In this document: one piece after another, positions 19,151-28,928 of the stretch
How positions within the stretch are numbered: position 1 is the first letter of the stretch
How the letters are laid out: the number at the start of each line of letters is the position of its first letter
DNA from: Bacteroidota bacterium
GTDB lineage: Bacteria > Bacteroidota > Bacteroidia > Chitinophagales > JADIYW01
DNA length: 64,000 nt
NCBI GenBank assembly: GCA_016705125.1
Contig: JADIYW010000004.1
Coordinates: forward strand, 62,001 to 126,000
Direction: 5' to 3'
Position numbers and translations under genes: made by a program
Notes under the pieces: generated by a model
Databases searched by the model: none
The model's input: the letters and a program-made list of their open reading frames with translations, nothing else
Told to the model about the DNA's origin: nothing

Positions 19151-19433
19151 AATTATTCCATTTTAACAAAGATACAATTCAATTTCCAAATTTATTCTTC
19201 CAAATTTAATTAAATTTTAGACAATTACAGATTGCATTCGGCACTCTCACTTATCTTTGCCTTACTCCCGATCCTATAAAAACTTAAAAAATATACTTAA
19301 AAAAAGTCCTCAATCAATAAGTATTATTTAATTTTTGTATTGTTCTTTGTCCATATTTCGATTTTATTTAGTTATTTAAAATCTTAATAAATTTCAAACA
19401 TCTTTAAAAAAGAACTTTTAAAAAAACATGCTA

Positions 19434-19700
19434 TTAAATAAAATCATGTTCAATATCAAATGCCTGCAATTTATTTTTAACAGTCAAAAGCTCGAGTTCT
19501 AAATTTTCTATTCGATTCAATAAATGAAATATAGCATCAATTCCCTCAAGGTTGATATTGAGTTCATAATGTATGCGAATCATCTTTTCGATATCTTTTA
19601 ATTGATGTTGTTGCACATACTCTCCATCTTATATGATCAATACTTCTTTAGAGTTTAGAGTTTGAACGATTTTATCACAATGTTTATCCTATGAAAATGC
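19434..19700 (-). pseudogene. Chaperone modulator CbpM-like protein, broken N-terminus
   Basis: The intact 60 codons (19434-19616) contain LKDIEKMIRIHYELNINLEG followed by IDAIFHLLNRIENL, the MerR-like helical region of Bacteroidota CbpM proteins, which regulate the DnaJ-like co-chaperone CbpA. Upstream the same frame continues (QTLNSKEVLII) past an in-frame TAA near 19627, and the first helix cannot be read, so the gene is decayed. No cbpA lies nearby. Confidence 0.55.
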
Positions 19701-19773
19701 TTTCCCATTATTTTGCAAAAATAGAGTTTATAATATTTTTTTTCGAATCATAATAAAAAAGGGAATAAAACGA

Positions 19774-19851
19774 CCACAAAATAGAGCCTCGCTTCAACAA
19801 CCCTTTTAAACGCAATTTTTCTTGGAATAAAACAGCGTTTAAACCTTATAT
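19774..19851 (+). mobile_element. IS91-like element 3'-end remnant (copy C)
   Basis: About 78 bases matching the extreme 3' end of the IS91-like element (CTCGCTTCAACAA, then GCGTTTAAACCTTATAT). It ends at TATAT directly before GTTGGCA, as the two longer copies end directly before GTTATGC and GTTAGGC. Confidence 0.75.
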
Positions 19852-19931
19852 GTTGGCACCAGTTATTCATGTCCTTTTAATAATTCCAGCGGCCAATTCT
19901 ATTCCTATTCAATTATACGTTTATATCTAGT

Positions 19932-20288
19932 TTAATCTGGAATAGGAATTGTCATTGCAAATGTAAAAAATAGAGAAGCCAAAATGTATAATATTGTACC
20001 CACTCCAAAAAGAAGAACTCTATTGTTGCCTAAACTCTTTTTTCCATTGGTTCTCTTTATAATAATACAGTCTAATTCAAATCCTAAGGAATATAGTCCA
20101 TTTGCAACTAATCCCCACATGATTGAACCTAGTACAATAAATGTGATAGTATAAAGGTCATAAGTAAAGAATCCAAAAAGTAGTAGTCCACATAAACCGG
20201 ATAATCCAACTAAAATATTGAATAGAAGTCTGTGCTTATACCAGTAATTGTGTGCTTCTATTATTTTCTCCTCCTGAATAGTTTTCAT
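19932..20288 (-). CDS. Hypothetical membrane protein, 118 aa
   Basis: Three or four membrane segments (about 22-42, 46-66 and 92-112) with a short charged loop between. No family recognised. It begins about 80 bases after the IS91-like end (copy C) and may be the cargo of a cassette like those at 21071 and 24332, but no matching right boundary is visible. Confidence 0.5.
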   Translation of the reverse strand: MKTIQEEKIIEAHNYWYKHRLLFNILVGLSGLCGLLLFGFFTYDLYTITFIVLGSIMWGLVANGLYSLGFELDCIIIKRTNGKKSLGNNRVLLFGVGTILYILASLFFTFAMTIPIPD

Positions 20289-20364
20289 TGTAACAAAATG
20301 AATTAAAGTAAATTGTAGTTAGTCTTTAATAATTCTGACTAATGTAATTTTATCTATTTGTAAA

Positions 20365-20603
20365 TCAATTATTTATAATGTTCAAATCTTCATTAGTCAA
20401 TGCAAATTTATCAATTTGTTTTTGAATTCTCTTTACTATTCCAAGTTTTCTTTTTTGATCTAAAAATAAATATCCTTCTGGGTTTATATATTGTACGTCT
20501 TTTACCACCATATTCCATATAATTACAGCCAGTTTGCGTGCAGTTGCACTCACAGCCGAAACTCGACCTTTTCTAAAATTTATCCTCTGAAAAAAATCCC
20601 TTA
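20365..20603 (-). pseudogene. IS110-family transposase, C-terminal fragment
   Basis: About 75 codons reading RKGRVSAVSATARKLAVIIW followed by NMVVKDVQYINPEGY, the C-terminal end of IS110/IS116-type transposases. The N-terminal part is missing: at about 20604 the sequence changes abruptly into the 3' portion of an IS91-like element. Confidence 0.75.
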
Positions 20604-21070
20604 TATGTAAGCAGTTGCTAAAATTCGATGTAGACGAATGTCCGGTTTGCAAAAAGGGAAGAATGATAACGCTACTTAATTTTAGTGCGAATGCGCCGCC
20701 AAGTATGGAAATTATAAAAGAAATAAAAAGACAAATCGTTCATAAATAATCCATTCGGTGGGCATGGCGAAGCCATGCCCATGGCGCAACACATGGCACA
20801 AAAACCACCAGTAGGCACGACAAAATGAACACAAAAGAGGGAAAGAAAAAGATAGAGATAAAAAGAAGATAAAATATAGCATTAGTAGACCCAAAACGAC
20901 TCAAAAACCAAAACCCAATTTTGCCCAACCAAGCAGACAAATTATTAAAAACCCATAAGCAAAAAAATTGTATTATAGCAAGTCCAAAACGACCACAAAT
21001 AGGGCCTCGCTTCAACAACAGTTTAAAACGCAATTTTTTCTTGGGAAAAAACAGCGTTTAAACCTTATAT
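20604..21070 (+). mobile_element. IS91-like element, 3'-terminal portion (copy B)
   Basis: Nearly identical over about 467 bases to 23862-24331 of the complete copy. It carries the last 48 or so codons of the transposase (CPVCKKGRMITLLNF; stop at 20747), the palindrome GGGCATGGCGAAGCCATGCCC, and the terminal hairpin GTTTAAAACGC...GCGTTTAAAC. It ends TATAT directly before GTTATGC. Confidence 0.85.
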
Positions 21071-21095
21071 GTTATGCGTAGATTTTCTTTGTCTG

Positions 21096-21656
21096 TCAGT
21101 GCATACAACCCACATAAATGTCTGCTTTTATTTTAAATACTTTTTTCTCTGTCTTATGTAAAACAGTCAATGCACTGTCTGCACTTTTTTCTGTTTCGTA
21201 AATTCCTGTCACCAAGGCAATAGTTTTTTCACCTGCTTGTCTTTGGTAAAAGTTTAAATATTCTAAACTTAAATTGTGCGATGGGAAACGTCTCGGGAAA
21301 TAGTCGCCTGCATAAATTTCATCTTCGTCATTGTCGGGCAAGGCAATAAGATTTTTTGTCTTGTTGTAAAAGCGTCCCATTGTGTCAATAGGAATTTTTA
21401 ATTTGCTGTTCAGGTCAAACATTTTTTTATGAAGCGTTGAATAGTCAAGGCTTGTGTCTGCTACCACAACGAAATAAGTTGCATTGTTATAGTCGGTCGT
21501 GTCTTCCAATTGATTATTGTCAGTCGAAACAACAGACTGCAAGTTGGTCGTTGTTTCAACTTTGTTAGATTGAATTTTCCTATCGTTTTTGTCTGTCGCA
21601 GTTGTCCCGCAAGCGGTCAAAATAACTGTCAATATTATGTAAATGTGTCGTGTCAT
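21096..21656 (-). CDS. Hypothetical lipoprotein, cassette cargo
   Basis: The start at MTRHIYIILTVILTAC (ATG 21656) gives a proper lipoprotein signal; upstream in-frame codons run into the attC-like element and are not used. The C-terminal 100 residues (VVADTSLDY..., then ALVTGIYETEKSADSALTVL) resemble a SPOR-like repeat fold, but this is tentative. The gene fills a segment bounded by the perfect 10-base inverted pair GTTATGCGTA (21071) and TACGCATAAC (21662). Confidence 0.65.
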   Translation of the reverse strand: MTRHIYIILTVILTACGTTATDKNDRKIQSNKVETTTNLQSVVSTDNNQLEDTTDYNNATYFVVVADTSLDYSTLHKKMFDLNSKLKIPIDTMGRFYNKTKNLIALPDNDEDEIYAGDYFPRRFPSHNLSLEYLNFYQRQAGEKTIALVTGIYETEKSADSALTVLHKTEKKVFKIKADIYVGCMH

Positions 21657-21664
21657 AAATTTAC

Positions 21665-21795
21665 GCATAACGTTTTGCAGATTTGCGATGGGCGGGATTT
21701 TTACCACTAATGTTTATGCGGAGCACAAAACTTTCGGCTACCACTAAACTGTCTGCGAGCACGAAACCCCGCCTATTGCAAATGTGCTGTTGAAC
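21665..21795 (+). repeat. attC-like folding element 1
   Basis: 131 bases from GCATAAC to GTTGAAC (the latter fits GTTRRRY). The arms TGCAGATTTGCGATGGGCGGG and CCCCGCCTATTGCAAATG pair imperfectly. It shares with element 2 (25626-25757) the blocks GGCGGGA, TTTTACCAC, AAACTGTC and ACGAAACCCCGCC, while the 10-base stem in between differs yet stays paired. Confidence 0.65.
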
Positions 21796-21924
21796 CAAAC
21801 CCCCTCGTTCCTCGTGGGTAGCTTTCTTTTGATTCCGATAATCCTTTGCTTCACAAATCAAATATAGGGTATTCTGTTCTCTTTTTATAGCTAATTTTAT
21901 TTTTCACCAAATAAAATTTTTACG

Positions 21925-22839
21925 ATGAATACTACACTTTCTTTTCCCATCAAAGGACAAACTATTCTCAATCAAGCTAAAGATTTAGTGCCTGGTTTTG
22001 CTGCCGATTTCCAAAAGTTTCAACAGCATATTGTCCTACAACAAAACAGCCCTAGTCTACTTTCCAATTACAGCCGCAATCTCGCATTCCTTGCCATCCA
22101 TTTCGGCAAACCGCCTCACCTCGTTTCTATCGACGAACTGAATGCTTACCTCTACCACCTTACCATCTCTCAAGGATTCAGTATCAGCTATTTCAAACAA
22201 ACCGTTTTCGGACTCAAATACTGGTTTCGGGTTTTCGACATGGAAGCGCACGCGCTCAAAATGCCTATGATTAAAAAAACAGAAACGCTTCCGCAGGTAC
22301 TCTCCAAACAAGAATGTAAAGCTCTTTTCAAAGCACCTACCAATCTAAAACATCGATTCCTCCTCGCATTTGCTTATAGCGCAGGACTGCGCATGAATGA
22401 AATCAGACATACCAAAATCGCAGATATCGATTTAGACCGTATGCAAATTCGTGTCCAAAAAGGCAAAGGAAATAAGGACAGATATGTCGTACTCGCAAAA
22501 TCTATCGCCCTTAGACTCGATAATTATCTTCAAATCTGCAAACCTAAAGTGTATCTTTTCGAAGGGCTTACTCCATCCCAACCAATGGGCGAACGCAGCA
22601 TTCAGTACATCATCAATGAGGCGATGCTCAAAACCAGTATTGTCAAAAAAGGTGTAAGCATGCATACGCTGCGCCATAGTTTTGCTACTCACTTACTCGA
22701 AGATGGAATCGATGTTTATAGCATACAAAAGCTACTCGGACATGCCGACATCCGCAATACGCTCGTCTATTTGCACGTAGCCCAGGTAAAACCTTCCATC
22801 GCGCACAGTCCGCTTGATACCCTGTATAACAAGCAATAA
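21925..22839 (+). CDS. Tyrosine recombinase (site-specific integrase) of the IS91-like element
   Basis: 304 residues: N-terminal SAM-like DNA-binding half (about 20-110) and a catalytic half with all expected residues, R in AGLRMNEI, K in GKGNKDRYVVL, HTLRHSFATHL, the second histidine in LLGHADI and the nucleophile in LVYLHV. It lacks the extra segment between the two catalytic arginine motifs that defines integron integrases. It ends two bases before the transposase start codon and is probably translationally coupled. Confidence 0.9.
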   Translation: MNTTLSFPIKGQTILNQAKDLVPGFAADFQKFQQHIVLQQNSPSLLSNYSRNLAFLAIHFGKPPHLVSIDELNAYLYHLTISQGFSISYFKQTVFGLKYWFRVFDMEAHALKMPMIKKTETLPQVLSKQECKALFKAPTNLKHRFLLAFAYSAGLRMNEIRHTKIADIDLDRMQIRVQKGKGNKDRYVVLAKSIALRLDNYLQICKPKVYLFEGLTPSQPMGERSIQYIINEAMLKTSIVKKGVSMHTLRHSFATHLLEDGIDVYSIQKLLGHADIRNTLVYLHVAQVKPSIAHSPLDTLYNKQ

Positions 22840-22841
22840 TA

Positions 22842-24007
22842 ATGCTGCCCACTTATGAATTGGCACATATTGTTCGACAATATGGAGATCATTTTATTGC
22901 CAACAAACAACCAATTGGCTACCACAAAAAGGTACTCAATGCAATCTCTATTTGTCGAACTGCACAACTGGGCGGACATGTAGATGCATGCGATAAATGC
23001 TCCATACACGCATAAGTTATAACTCGTGCCGCAACCGCCACTGTCCCAAATGTCAAAGCACTGAAAGAGAAAAATGGATCATTGCACGCAAGGAAGATTT
23101 ACTGCCAGTATCCTACTACCACGTGGTATTCACCATCCCCGAACAGCTCAACCCGCACTGCCTACAGCACCCAAAGGCAATGTATAATATCCTGTTTGAT
23201 GCCGCCAAAGAAACCTTGTTTGCGTTTGCTGCCGACAAAAAACACTTGGGCGCATCCATGGGATTTATTGCCCTACTGCACACTTGGGGGCAAAACCTAT
23301 CACTTCATCCACACCTACACTGCATTGTGCCAGGTGGCGGCATTACTACTGCTGGACAATGGAAAGCAACCCGAAGTAAAGGCGATTTTCTGTTTCCAAT
23401 AAAACAAATGAGTACTGTTTTTAAAAACAAATTCATGCATAAATACAGGCAATGGTTACACGAAAACAATATGCAGATTACCAACAAATTGAGGCAATTG
23501 CTTTACCAAAAAAATTGGGTAATTTACTTAAAACAGCCTTTTGGTGGACCCGAGCAGGTGGTGGAATATTTGGGTAGATACAGCCACAAAATTGCGATCT
23601 CCAACCACCGTTTGAAATCAATAGCTGATGGCAGCATTGCCTTTTCGTATAAAGACTATGCCGATGGATCAAAAACTAAAATGATGACATTGGAAGCAGA
23701 TGAATTTTTGAGGCGGTTCTGTATGCATATTTTACCACCTCGATTTATGAAAATAAGGCATTACGGATTTTTGGCAAATAGAGGAAAGAAAAAACTAAAA
23801 ATACTTCTTATGACAAATGGCAAAATACCCGCAGCACCAATAAAATTGAATTACAAACAAGTATGTAAGCAGCTGTTAAAATTCGATGTAGATGAATGTC
23901 CAGTTTGCAAAAAGGGAAGAATGATAACGCTACTTAATTTTAGTGCCAATGCGCCGCCAAGCATGGAAATTATAAAAGAAATAAAAAGACAAATCGTTCA
24001 TAAATAA
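22842..24007 (+). pseudogene. IS91-family HUH transposase, one frameshift
   Basis: The frame opens at ATG 22842 (MLPTYELAHIVRQYG) and reads through the zinc-finger region to DACDKCS. The rest (HTRISYNSCRNRHCPKCQ onward) is in another frame from about 22997 to the stop. Joined, they give a complete transposase: Cys-rich N-terminus, HUH motif in LHPHLHCIVPGGG, the catalytic-tyrosine block YLGRYSHKIAISNHRL and a second CPVCKKG zinc motif. The junction TGCTCCATACACG has no slippery heptamer, so a mutation or sequence error is more likely than programmed frameshifting. Confidence 0.85.
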
Positions 24008-24281
24008 TCCATTATGTGGGCATGGCTGCGCCATGCCCACAGCGCAACACATGGCATAAAAACCACCAGTAGGCACAACAAAATGAAGACAAAAAAGAAG
24101 GAAAGATAAAAAACAGAGATAAAAAGAAGATGAAAAATAGTTTTTGAAGCCCCAAAACAACACCAAAACCAAAACCCAATTTGCCCAACCAGACAGGCAA
24201 AATTATTAAAAACCCATAAGCAATAAATTTGTATTATAGCAAGCCCAAAACGCCCGCAAAAAGGGCTTCGCTTCAACAACA

Positions 24282-24324
24282 GTTTAAAACGCAATTTTTT
24301 CTTGGGAAAAAACAGCGTTTAAAC
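24282..24324 (+). repeat. Terminal hairpin of IS91-like element
   Basis: GTTTAAAACGC plus AATTTTTTC folds back on GAAAAAACA plus GCGTTTAAAC with a TTGG-type loop, one bulged A and no other long interruption. It sits 7 bases from the element end. A subterminal hairpin next to the 3' end suits the replication origin end of rolling-circle elements. Confidence 0.7.
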
Positions 24325-24343
24325 CTTATATGTTAGGCGTAGG

Positions 24344-25589
24344 TTATTTTTGTTTTAGTTTAATTTTGTCCTTTAAAAAGTCTGGCAAGGTCATTATTGA
24401 AGTTTCTAACTGTTTAATATTTTCATTTTGTTCGTCTTTATTGTCTAAATAGTTATTGTAACTAACGAATAAAAAGTATGCTAAAATTCTATTATAATTA
24501 TCAAGTTCTTTGTCTTCAACCATTGACAAAATTTGAGTTTTAAAGTCTTCCTTATTTTTAGATTCTGAAATTGCTCTACCAAGTCTACCTATACTTCCAT
24601 AATAATGGTTTTTTCGCTGGATTTTCAACTCTTAATGAAATTCCAATTAATAAATCAAGTACATTTATATCTAACTCTTCAAGCTCTTTTATGTATGTCT
24701 TTCGTTGAGCATAAGCGTAACTTCCGTCTGACATTCTATCAAACCTATCATTCATAATGTCTAAATGTGATTTCAAGAAAACTTCCCAATTTGTAACTTC
24801 TGCCGAAAGCATTGCAATATTTATGGTATGTTCTCTTGGTCTACTATCTTGACTACAACCTCCAACAACTTTTGTTGAACGCATTTCATCGAGTAATTTT
24901 TCTTTTTTCTTTTCTGATAAATTTTGCCAATTTTCAGGTAAATCAACCCAACCTGATTTTGCATCGCTTTTGAATTTTGTAGCAATAGTATCAATGAGGC
25001 AGTCAGAATATCCTATTTGTCTGCTATACTTTAAGTTAAGAGTTGTTGTTTTAAATTCTTCTGGAAAGTAGAAAGCATTAATTGATTCTTTTGAATATTC
25101 CGATTTCTCATTATAATCAAATAGCCAAGTATTCTTTAAGGGTTTATTATATAAATCGTTTAGATTGTCTTGGCTTATTTCAAATCCATAACTACTATTT
25201 AAATCAATTTCACTAAACTCAACAACTTCTTTCTCTTCGTAGTTTTTGTATTTATACTTTACCACTAAAACATTTCTCTCAATTTCAGCATTTGGGTATT
25301 TCAAAACAAAATCTTCAAATGAAATATTTCTTTCCATATCTTTTTTTGCTTGTTTAACATCATTCGTGTCAAGTCGAATTATATGTCCAACCGTTTGTGT
25401 TTTGGAATAAAATACTTTGTTAAAATCACATACTTTATATTTTAAATTTAGTGAGTCAACAATATGTTCAAGTTTATTCATAGTCTTTTCACTATAAATA
25501 AGTCCATTATTGTAAGTCTTAAATTCTGTTTGTCCATAAAGTTGAGTGGATAAAAATATCGTCAACGCAATTAAGATTATTCTGTTCAT
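24344..25589 (-). pseudogene. Secreted hypothetical protein, cassette cargo, one frameshift
   Basis: The first frame (25589-24585) has a signal peptide (cleavage near LYGQ) and about 310 further residues of unknown family. It stops shortly after VENPAKK. The second frame (24628-24344) continues with HYYGSIGRLGRAISESKNKE to a helical C-terminus. The change falls at a run of six A residues (24610 region), a typical site for a slip or consensus error. The gene fills a segment bounded by the perfect inverted pair GTTAGGCGTA (24332) and TACGCCTAAC (25623). Confidence 0.65.
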
Positions 25590-25625
25590 ATTGTTGTTAT
25601 TTTGTAAAGTGTCGGTTTAACTTAC

Positions 25626-25757
25626 GCCTAACGTGATGCAGCTACCCGAAGGGCGGGACTTTTACCACAAAACTTGATTTGAAAAACTAATGTTTGATTA
25701 ACCACAAAACTGTCTTTGGAACACGAAACCCCGCCTTTTGGGTAGGTGCTGTTATGC
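25626..25757 (+). repeat. attC-like folding element 2
   Basis: 132 bases from GCCTAAC (fits RYYYAAC) to GTTATGC. Arms CTACCCGAAGGGCGGGA and CCCCGCCTTTTGGGTAGG pair. The central blocks TTTTACCAC, AACTGTC and ACGAAACCCCGCC match element 1 at 21665-21795. Confidence 0.65.
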
Positions 25758-25817
25758 CTTCGTTCTTCTTTCTCGGTCGTTGTTAGTCTGTCCATTGTCG
25801 TGTCGTTGTGCGTTGGC

Positions 25818-25884
25818 TTGGTAGCTCTTTTGCAGTTTTTTGTTTGGCACTGTGTTTTTGGAAAAACTGCAAATGTGCTACCAA
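25818..25884. repeat. Imperfect inverted repeat after the coiled-coil gene
   Basis: TTGGTAGC...TTTGCAGTTTTT pairs with AAAAACTGCAAA...GCTACCAA around a 20-base loop. It lies at the 3' end of the minus-strand gene at 25894 and may act as its terminator or be a third folding element of the cassette type. Confidence 0.5.
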
Positions 25885-25893
25885 ATGCGTTGG

Positions 25894-26490
25894 CTATTTT
25901 AATACTAATATTGTCGCAACTGTCCCAATTATGACAAGCCCACAAATTACAAACAAGATTGTTTTTAAGGTTTTAATTTCTTTGTCTTGTAGGTCAAGTC
26001 GCTGAATAATTATAGCCTGATTATCTGTTGCATTTTTTTCAATTGATTGTTTTGCTTCATTAAGTGCTGAATTTACCGCTTTTATATTCGTGTCAATTGT
26101 TGAAAGTCTGGTCGGGAAGTCAACGCTTTCAAGAGTTTTAACCAAATTGTCGGTTGCTTCTACAATTTTTTTGTATTGCTCTAAAAGGCGTTTTGTTTCA
26201 ACAAGTTTTTCCTTGTTGGTCGTATCAATTTTATTGCCTGTTGTTTCAAACTTTAAAACTCCGTCATTGATTTGAATTTCAGTATTTTGCTTTAGGTCTG
26301 TAACGTATTGCTTGTAAAGATTGAAAATCTTGTCCGTATAGACAGCATAATTCTGTTGCACTTTTTCAAGTTCAACAATTATACTTATTGAATTTTCCTT
26401 TGCACCGTCTATGTAGTCGGTAACTGTCTTTAGTTTTGTAAGCTCCTTTTGAAGTAAGCCCAATTGTTCATTTATCTGTTGATCAAGCAT
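25894..26490 (-). CDS. Coiled-coil protein with C-terminal membrane anchor
   Basis: 198 residues: long heptad-rich helices (about 1-170), then one membrane segment (TILFVICGLVIIGTVATILV) and a two-residue tail, so most of the chain should face the cytoplasm. Its start overlaps the 3' end of the helicase gene by 8 bases, indicating a two-gene operon and possibly a membrane-tethered partner of the helicase. No family recognised. Confidence 0.65.
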   Translation of the reverse strand: MLDQQINEQLGLLQKELTKLKTVTDYIDGAKENSISIIVELEKVQQNYAVYTDKIFNLYKQYVTDLKQNTEIQINDGVLKFETTGNKIDTTNKEKLVETKRLLEQYKKIVEATDNLVKTLESVDFPTRLSTIDTNIKAVNSALNEAKQSIEKNATDNQAIIIQRLDLQDKEIKTLKTILFVICGLVIIGTVATILVLK

Positions 26491-28928
26491 AATTATTTGC
26501 GAATTTATTATTAAAATTTGTCAGCCAGTTTGAGTGTAAATTAAGATACAAAGCACTTTCAACTTCTTCTATTTTCTCCACCGCTTCCAAATCAAAACCA
26601 TTTACTTTTGCTTTAAAGGTGTCGACCTTTTGTTTCAAAGTGTAAATATCTTCTTTTGTAGTTTCTTGTGCTTTTAAGAAGCCTTTTATAAAATCTGTTT
26701 GTGCTTCTTTTATAAAATCTTCATTTTCTTTTTCAATTAATATAACGGAAAATGACTTGAGTAAAATAAAAACAAAATTGTCAGGTCGTTGAACCAATAG
26801 CCTTGTCGCTGCACCTCGCAAATGTTTGAAATTATTTATTTCTCCAACTTCTTTGCTTACTAAATTCATATACTTTTCTACAATTGAAAAGTCGGCTTTC
26901 AATCCTCTTTCTGTGTCTGATGGTAAATACTGCGGTCGGGCATATTTAGAATTCATATATAGGTCAATAAATTCTTTGAATTTTTGACTGCCGTTTTCTT
27001 CAAGTCCGATTATACAAGCTTCTTCCATTGCATCAATTGCGGCTCTTCTTTGAATGGCCGTTTCTTCATAAACAAACTTTATCAAGAAGCCTAAACATTT
27101 TTGAATTTCCGTATTTCCTTTATAAAACGGAAGCCGTTCAAGCTTTTCGTCTGTTTTCTCAGGACTATTGTATTGAAGTAAATACTCCTTTAGTTTTAAT
27201 GTGTAGTGTCCTTGTGGCTTTTTACTTATGTGGGCCGAAATAGTTTTTGAATTATAATCAACGGTATAATCATCAACAACACCAATAATAGAAAGTCTAT
27301 AAATAGCTTTGTATGTGTCTTCTTCGTTCCTGATTTTTGTAAATAAATTCATTATTTCAGGAATACAAACAGGAGGTAAAGGAGCACCGTATCCCTTTTC
27401 GATTTTTGAAATGAATTCTGCTTTATCATTACAAAAGTTTTGAGCCTCTTTAACTTGTGAAGGGGTAAAATTCACTAGATTGCTATCCAAAACGTTTGAA
27501 ATAACTTCTATGACGTTATTTGTAAATGGAATAATTACTTGAAAATCTTCTTTTGATTTCGTGTTTTCTAAAAGCTTCTCTATTCCTGGCTGTGATACTG
27601 CTGCTGTGTATTGAGAAAGCCAAGTAAAAGCACTCATTACTGGTGACTTTTCCTTTAGAATTATATTCTGAATGAAGTTTGCAATTTCATTGGCTTTTGG
27701 TTTTAAAGGGTGGTCAGCAACAAAGTTTAGATTTGCAACATTTAAATTAAGGTATCCGTATTTTTCTCCGAAAACCGTTGAATTTATATATAGCCTTTCA
27801 GAACCACCAGCAGGATGTTTCCAAGTGCCCAATTTACGGTAATTTGAAAATTCTTCAAATACACTTTCTTCAATATTATTGATTTCCTTATGGAAGGGAA
27901 CTTGATTTCCGTAAGTAGTTCAGCTAAAATTTTTTCTCTTTTGAAATTCCTTTTGAAATTATTCCTATGAAAACTTGTAAAATATCCTTGTCAATTGAGC
28001 AGTTCTTTCTTCTATTATCTCCGTTATATCGCCATCTTCTGTAACTGTTTCTATTTTTTCAGTAGTAGTTAGTTCTTGTCTGTTGAATAGAACCAACCCA
28101 ATTGCTAATTTTCTATCTCTTCCGCCTCTTCCTGCTTCTTGATAATAACTTTCTATTGAACTTGGGTAATTGAAATGAACCACATAACGAATATTAGGTT
28201 TGTCAATTCCCATTCCAAACGCTTTTGTAGCTACTAATAAATCTAATCCGTGATTTACAAATGCTGATTGATTTTTTTCATTTTCATTATCTCTCTCTTG
28301 AATTCCATCGCTTCCTAAAAATGTGCCAATCTTTATGTTCTCAAAATGCTGCGTTAGTTTTGAAGCATTATCCATAACCCCGAAAAACCAATTTCGGTGA
28401 GGGCAAAAAACTAATCCAGCATTATTTTCTTTTCCTTGTTGTTCGTAAAAGGTTTCAGCGTTGTAGTTATCTAAACGAATATCTTTACCATCAAATGCTT
28501 TTTTTGCATCATCTATTATTTTTGAATTACCTGCAAATTCCTCATAATGTTTTGGAATTGTATTGAGTTGTTGGATTAATTGAAATTGTTTGGCTTCGCC
28601 AAGTGCTTGTCTATTTCCCCAGTCAATTCCATTTTCAGTATTTATGTCGGCTATTACTTCAACTATTTTAAATTGAATTTCGGGTCTGTCTAACTTTTCA
28701 AGTCTTACAATCGCTGTTTCTTCAGGAATATCAAGTTCTCTTTGAATATCAGAAAGCTCATCGTAAGATGCTGTTGCTGTTAATGCGAAAAACAGTAAAT
28801 GTTCTCTTTCTTTGCAATGCAATAATTTCTTGCGTTGTCGCCTAATCGTAAATATGAAGTTCTAAAATCGTGACCCCATTCCGAAACACAGTGTGCTTCG
28901 TCAATTACACAGTAACTGAAGTAATGAT
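26483..28928 (-). pseudogene. RecQ-like superfamily 2 helicase, 5' truncated and frame-broken
   Basis: Readable parts are the DEAH box and following block (VIDEAHCVSEWGHDFRTSY), motif III ALTATAS, motifs V-VI (FGMGIDKPNIRYVVHF, then QEAGRGGRDRK) and a 450-residue helical C-terminal region of unknown type (26483-27832). Between 27833 and 27964 the reading continues in changed frames (KREKILAELLTEIKFP, then NNIEESVFEEFSNYRKLG). The N-terminal Walker A region is gone: an IS1380 end begins at about 28929. Such large RecQ-like proteins act on DNA; with the membrane partner a defence role is possible but not shown. Confidence 0.7.

Larger units (their letters stand above)
21796..24331 (+). mobile_element. 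IS91-like rolling-circle element with tyrosine recombinase (copy A)
   Basis: Contains a tyrosine recombinase gene, an HUH-type transposase gene two bases later and a long non-coding 3' end with a terminal hairpin. The right boundary is fixed by two other copies (ending at 19851 and 21070), all at TATAT before GTT. The left boundary is not determined; it lies between GTTGAAC (21789-21795) and the recombinase start. Some IS91-family elements are known to carry an integrase-like gene ahead of the transposase. Confidence 0.75.

Noticed and set aside
19232..19259. Promoter-like TTG ... TATCTTTG on the plus strand
   Set aside because: The spacing is short (17 bases) and no plus-strand gene follows; possibly a relic.
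21925..22839. Integron integrase to go with the attC-like sites
   Set aside because: The protein has all tyrosine-recombinase residues but lacks the extra integron-specific segment, and it belongs to the IS91-like element by position.
22990..23000. Programmed frameshift in the IS91-like transposase
   Set aside because: The junction has no slippery heptamer or following structure, and other genes of the region show similar accidental breaks.
23998..24294. Minus-strand open frames in the 3' part of the IS91-like element, also seen at 20740-21033
   Set aside because: They are hydrophobic, differ between the two copies only as non-coding DNA would, and overlap the terminal hairpin region; no family matches.
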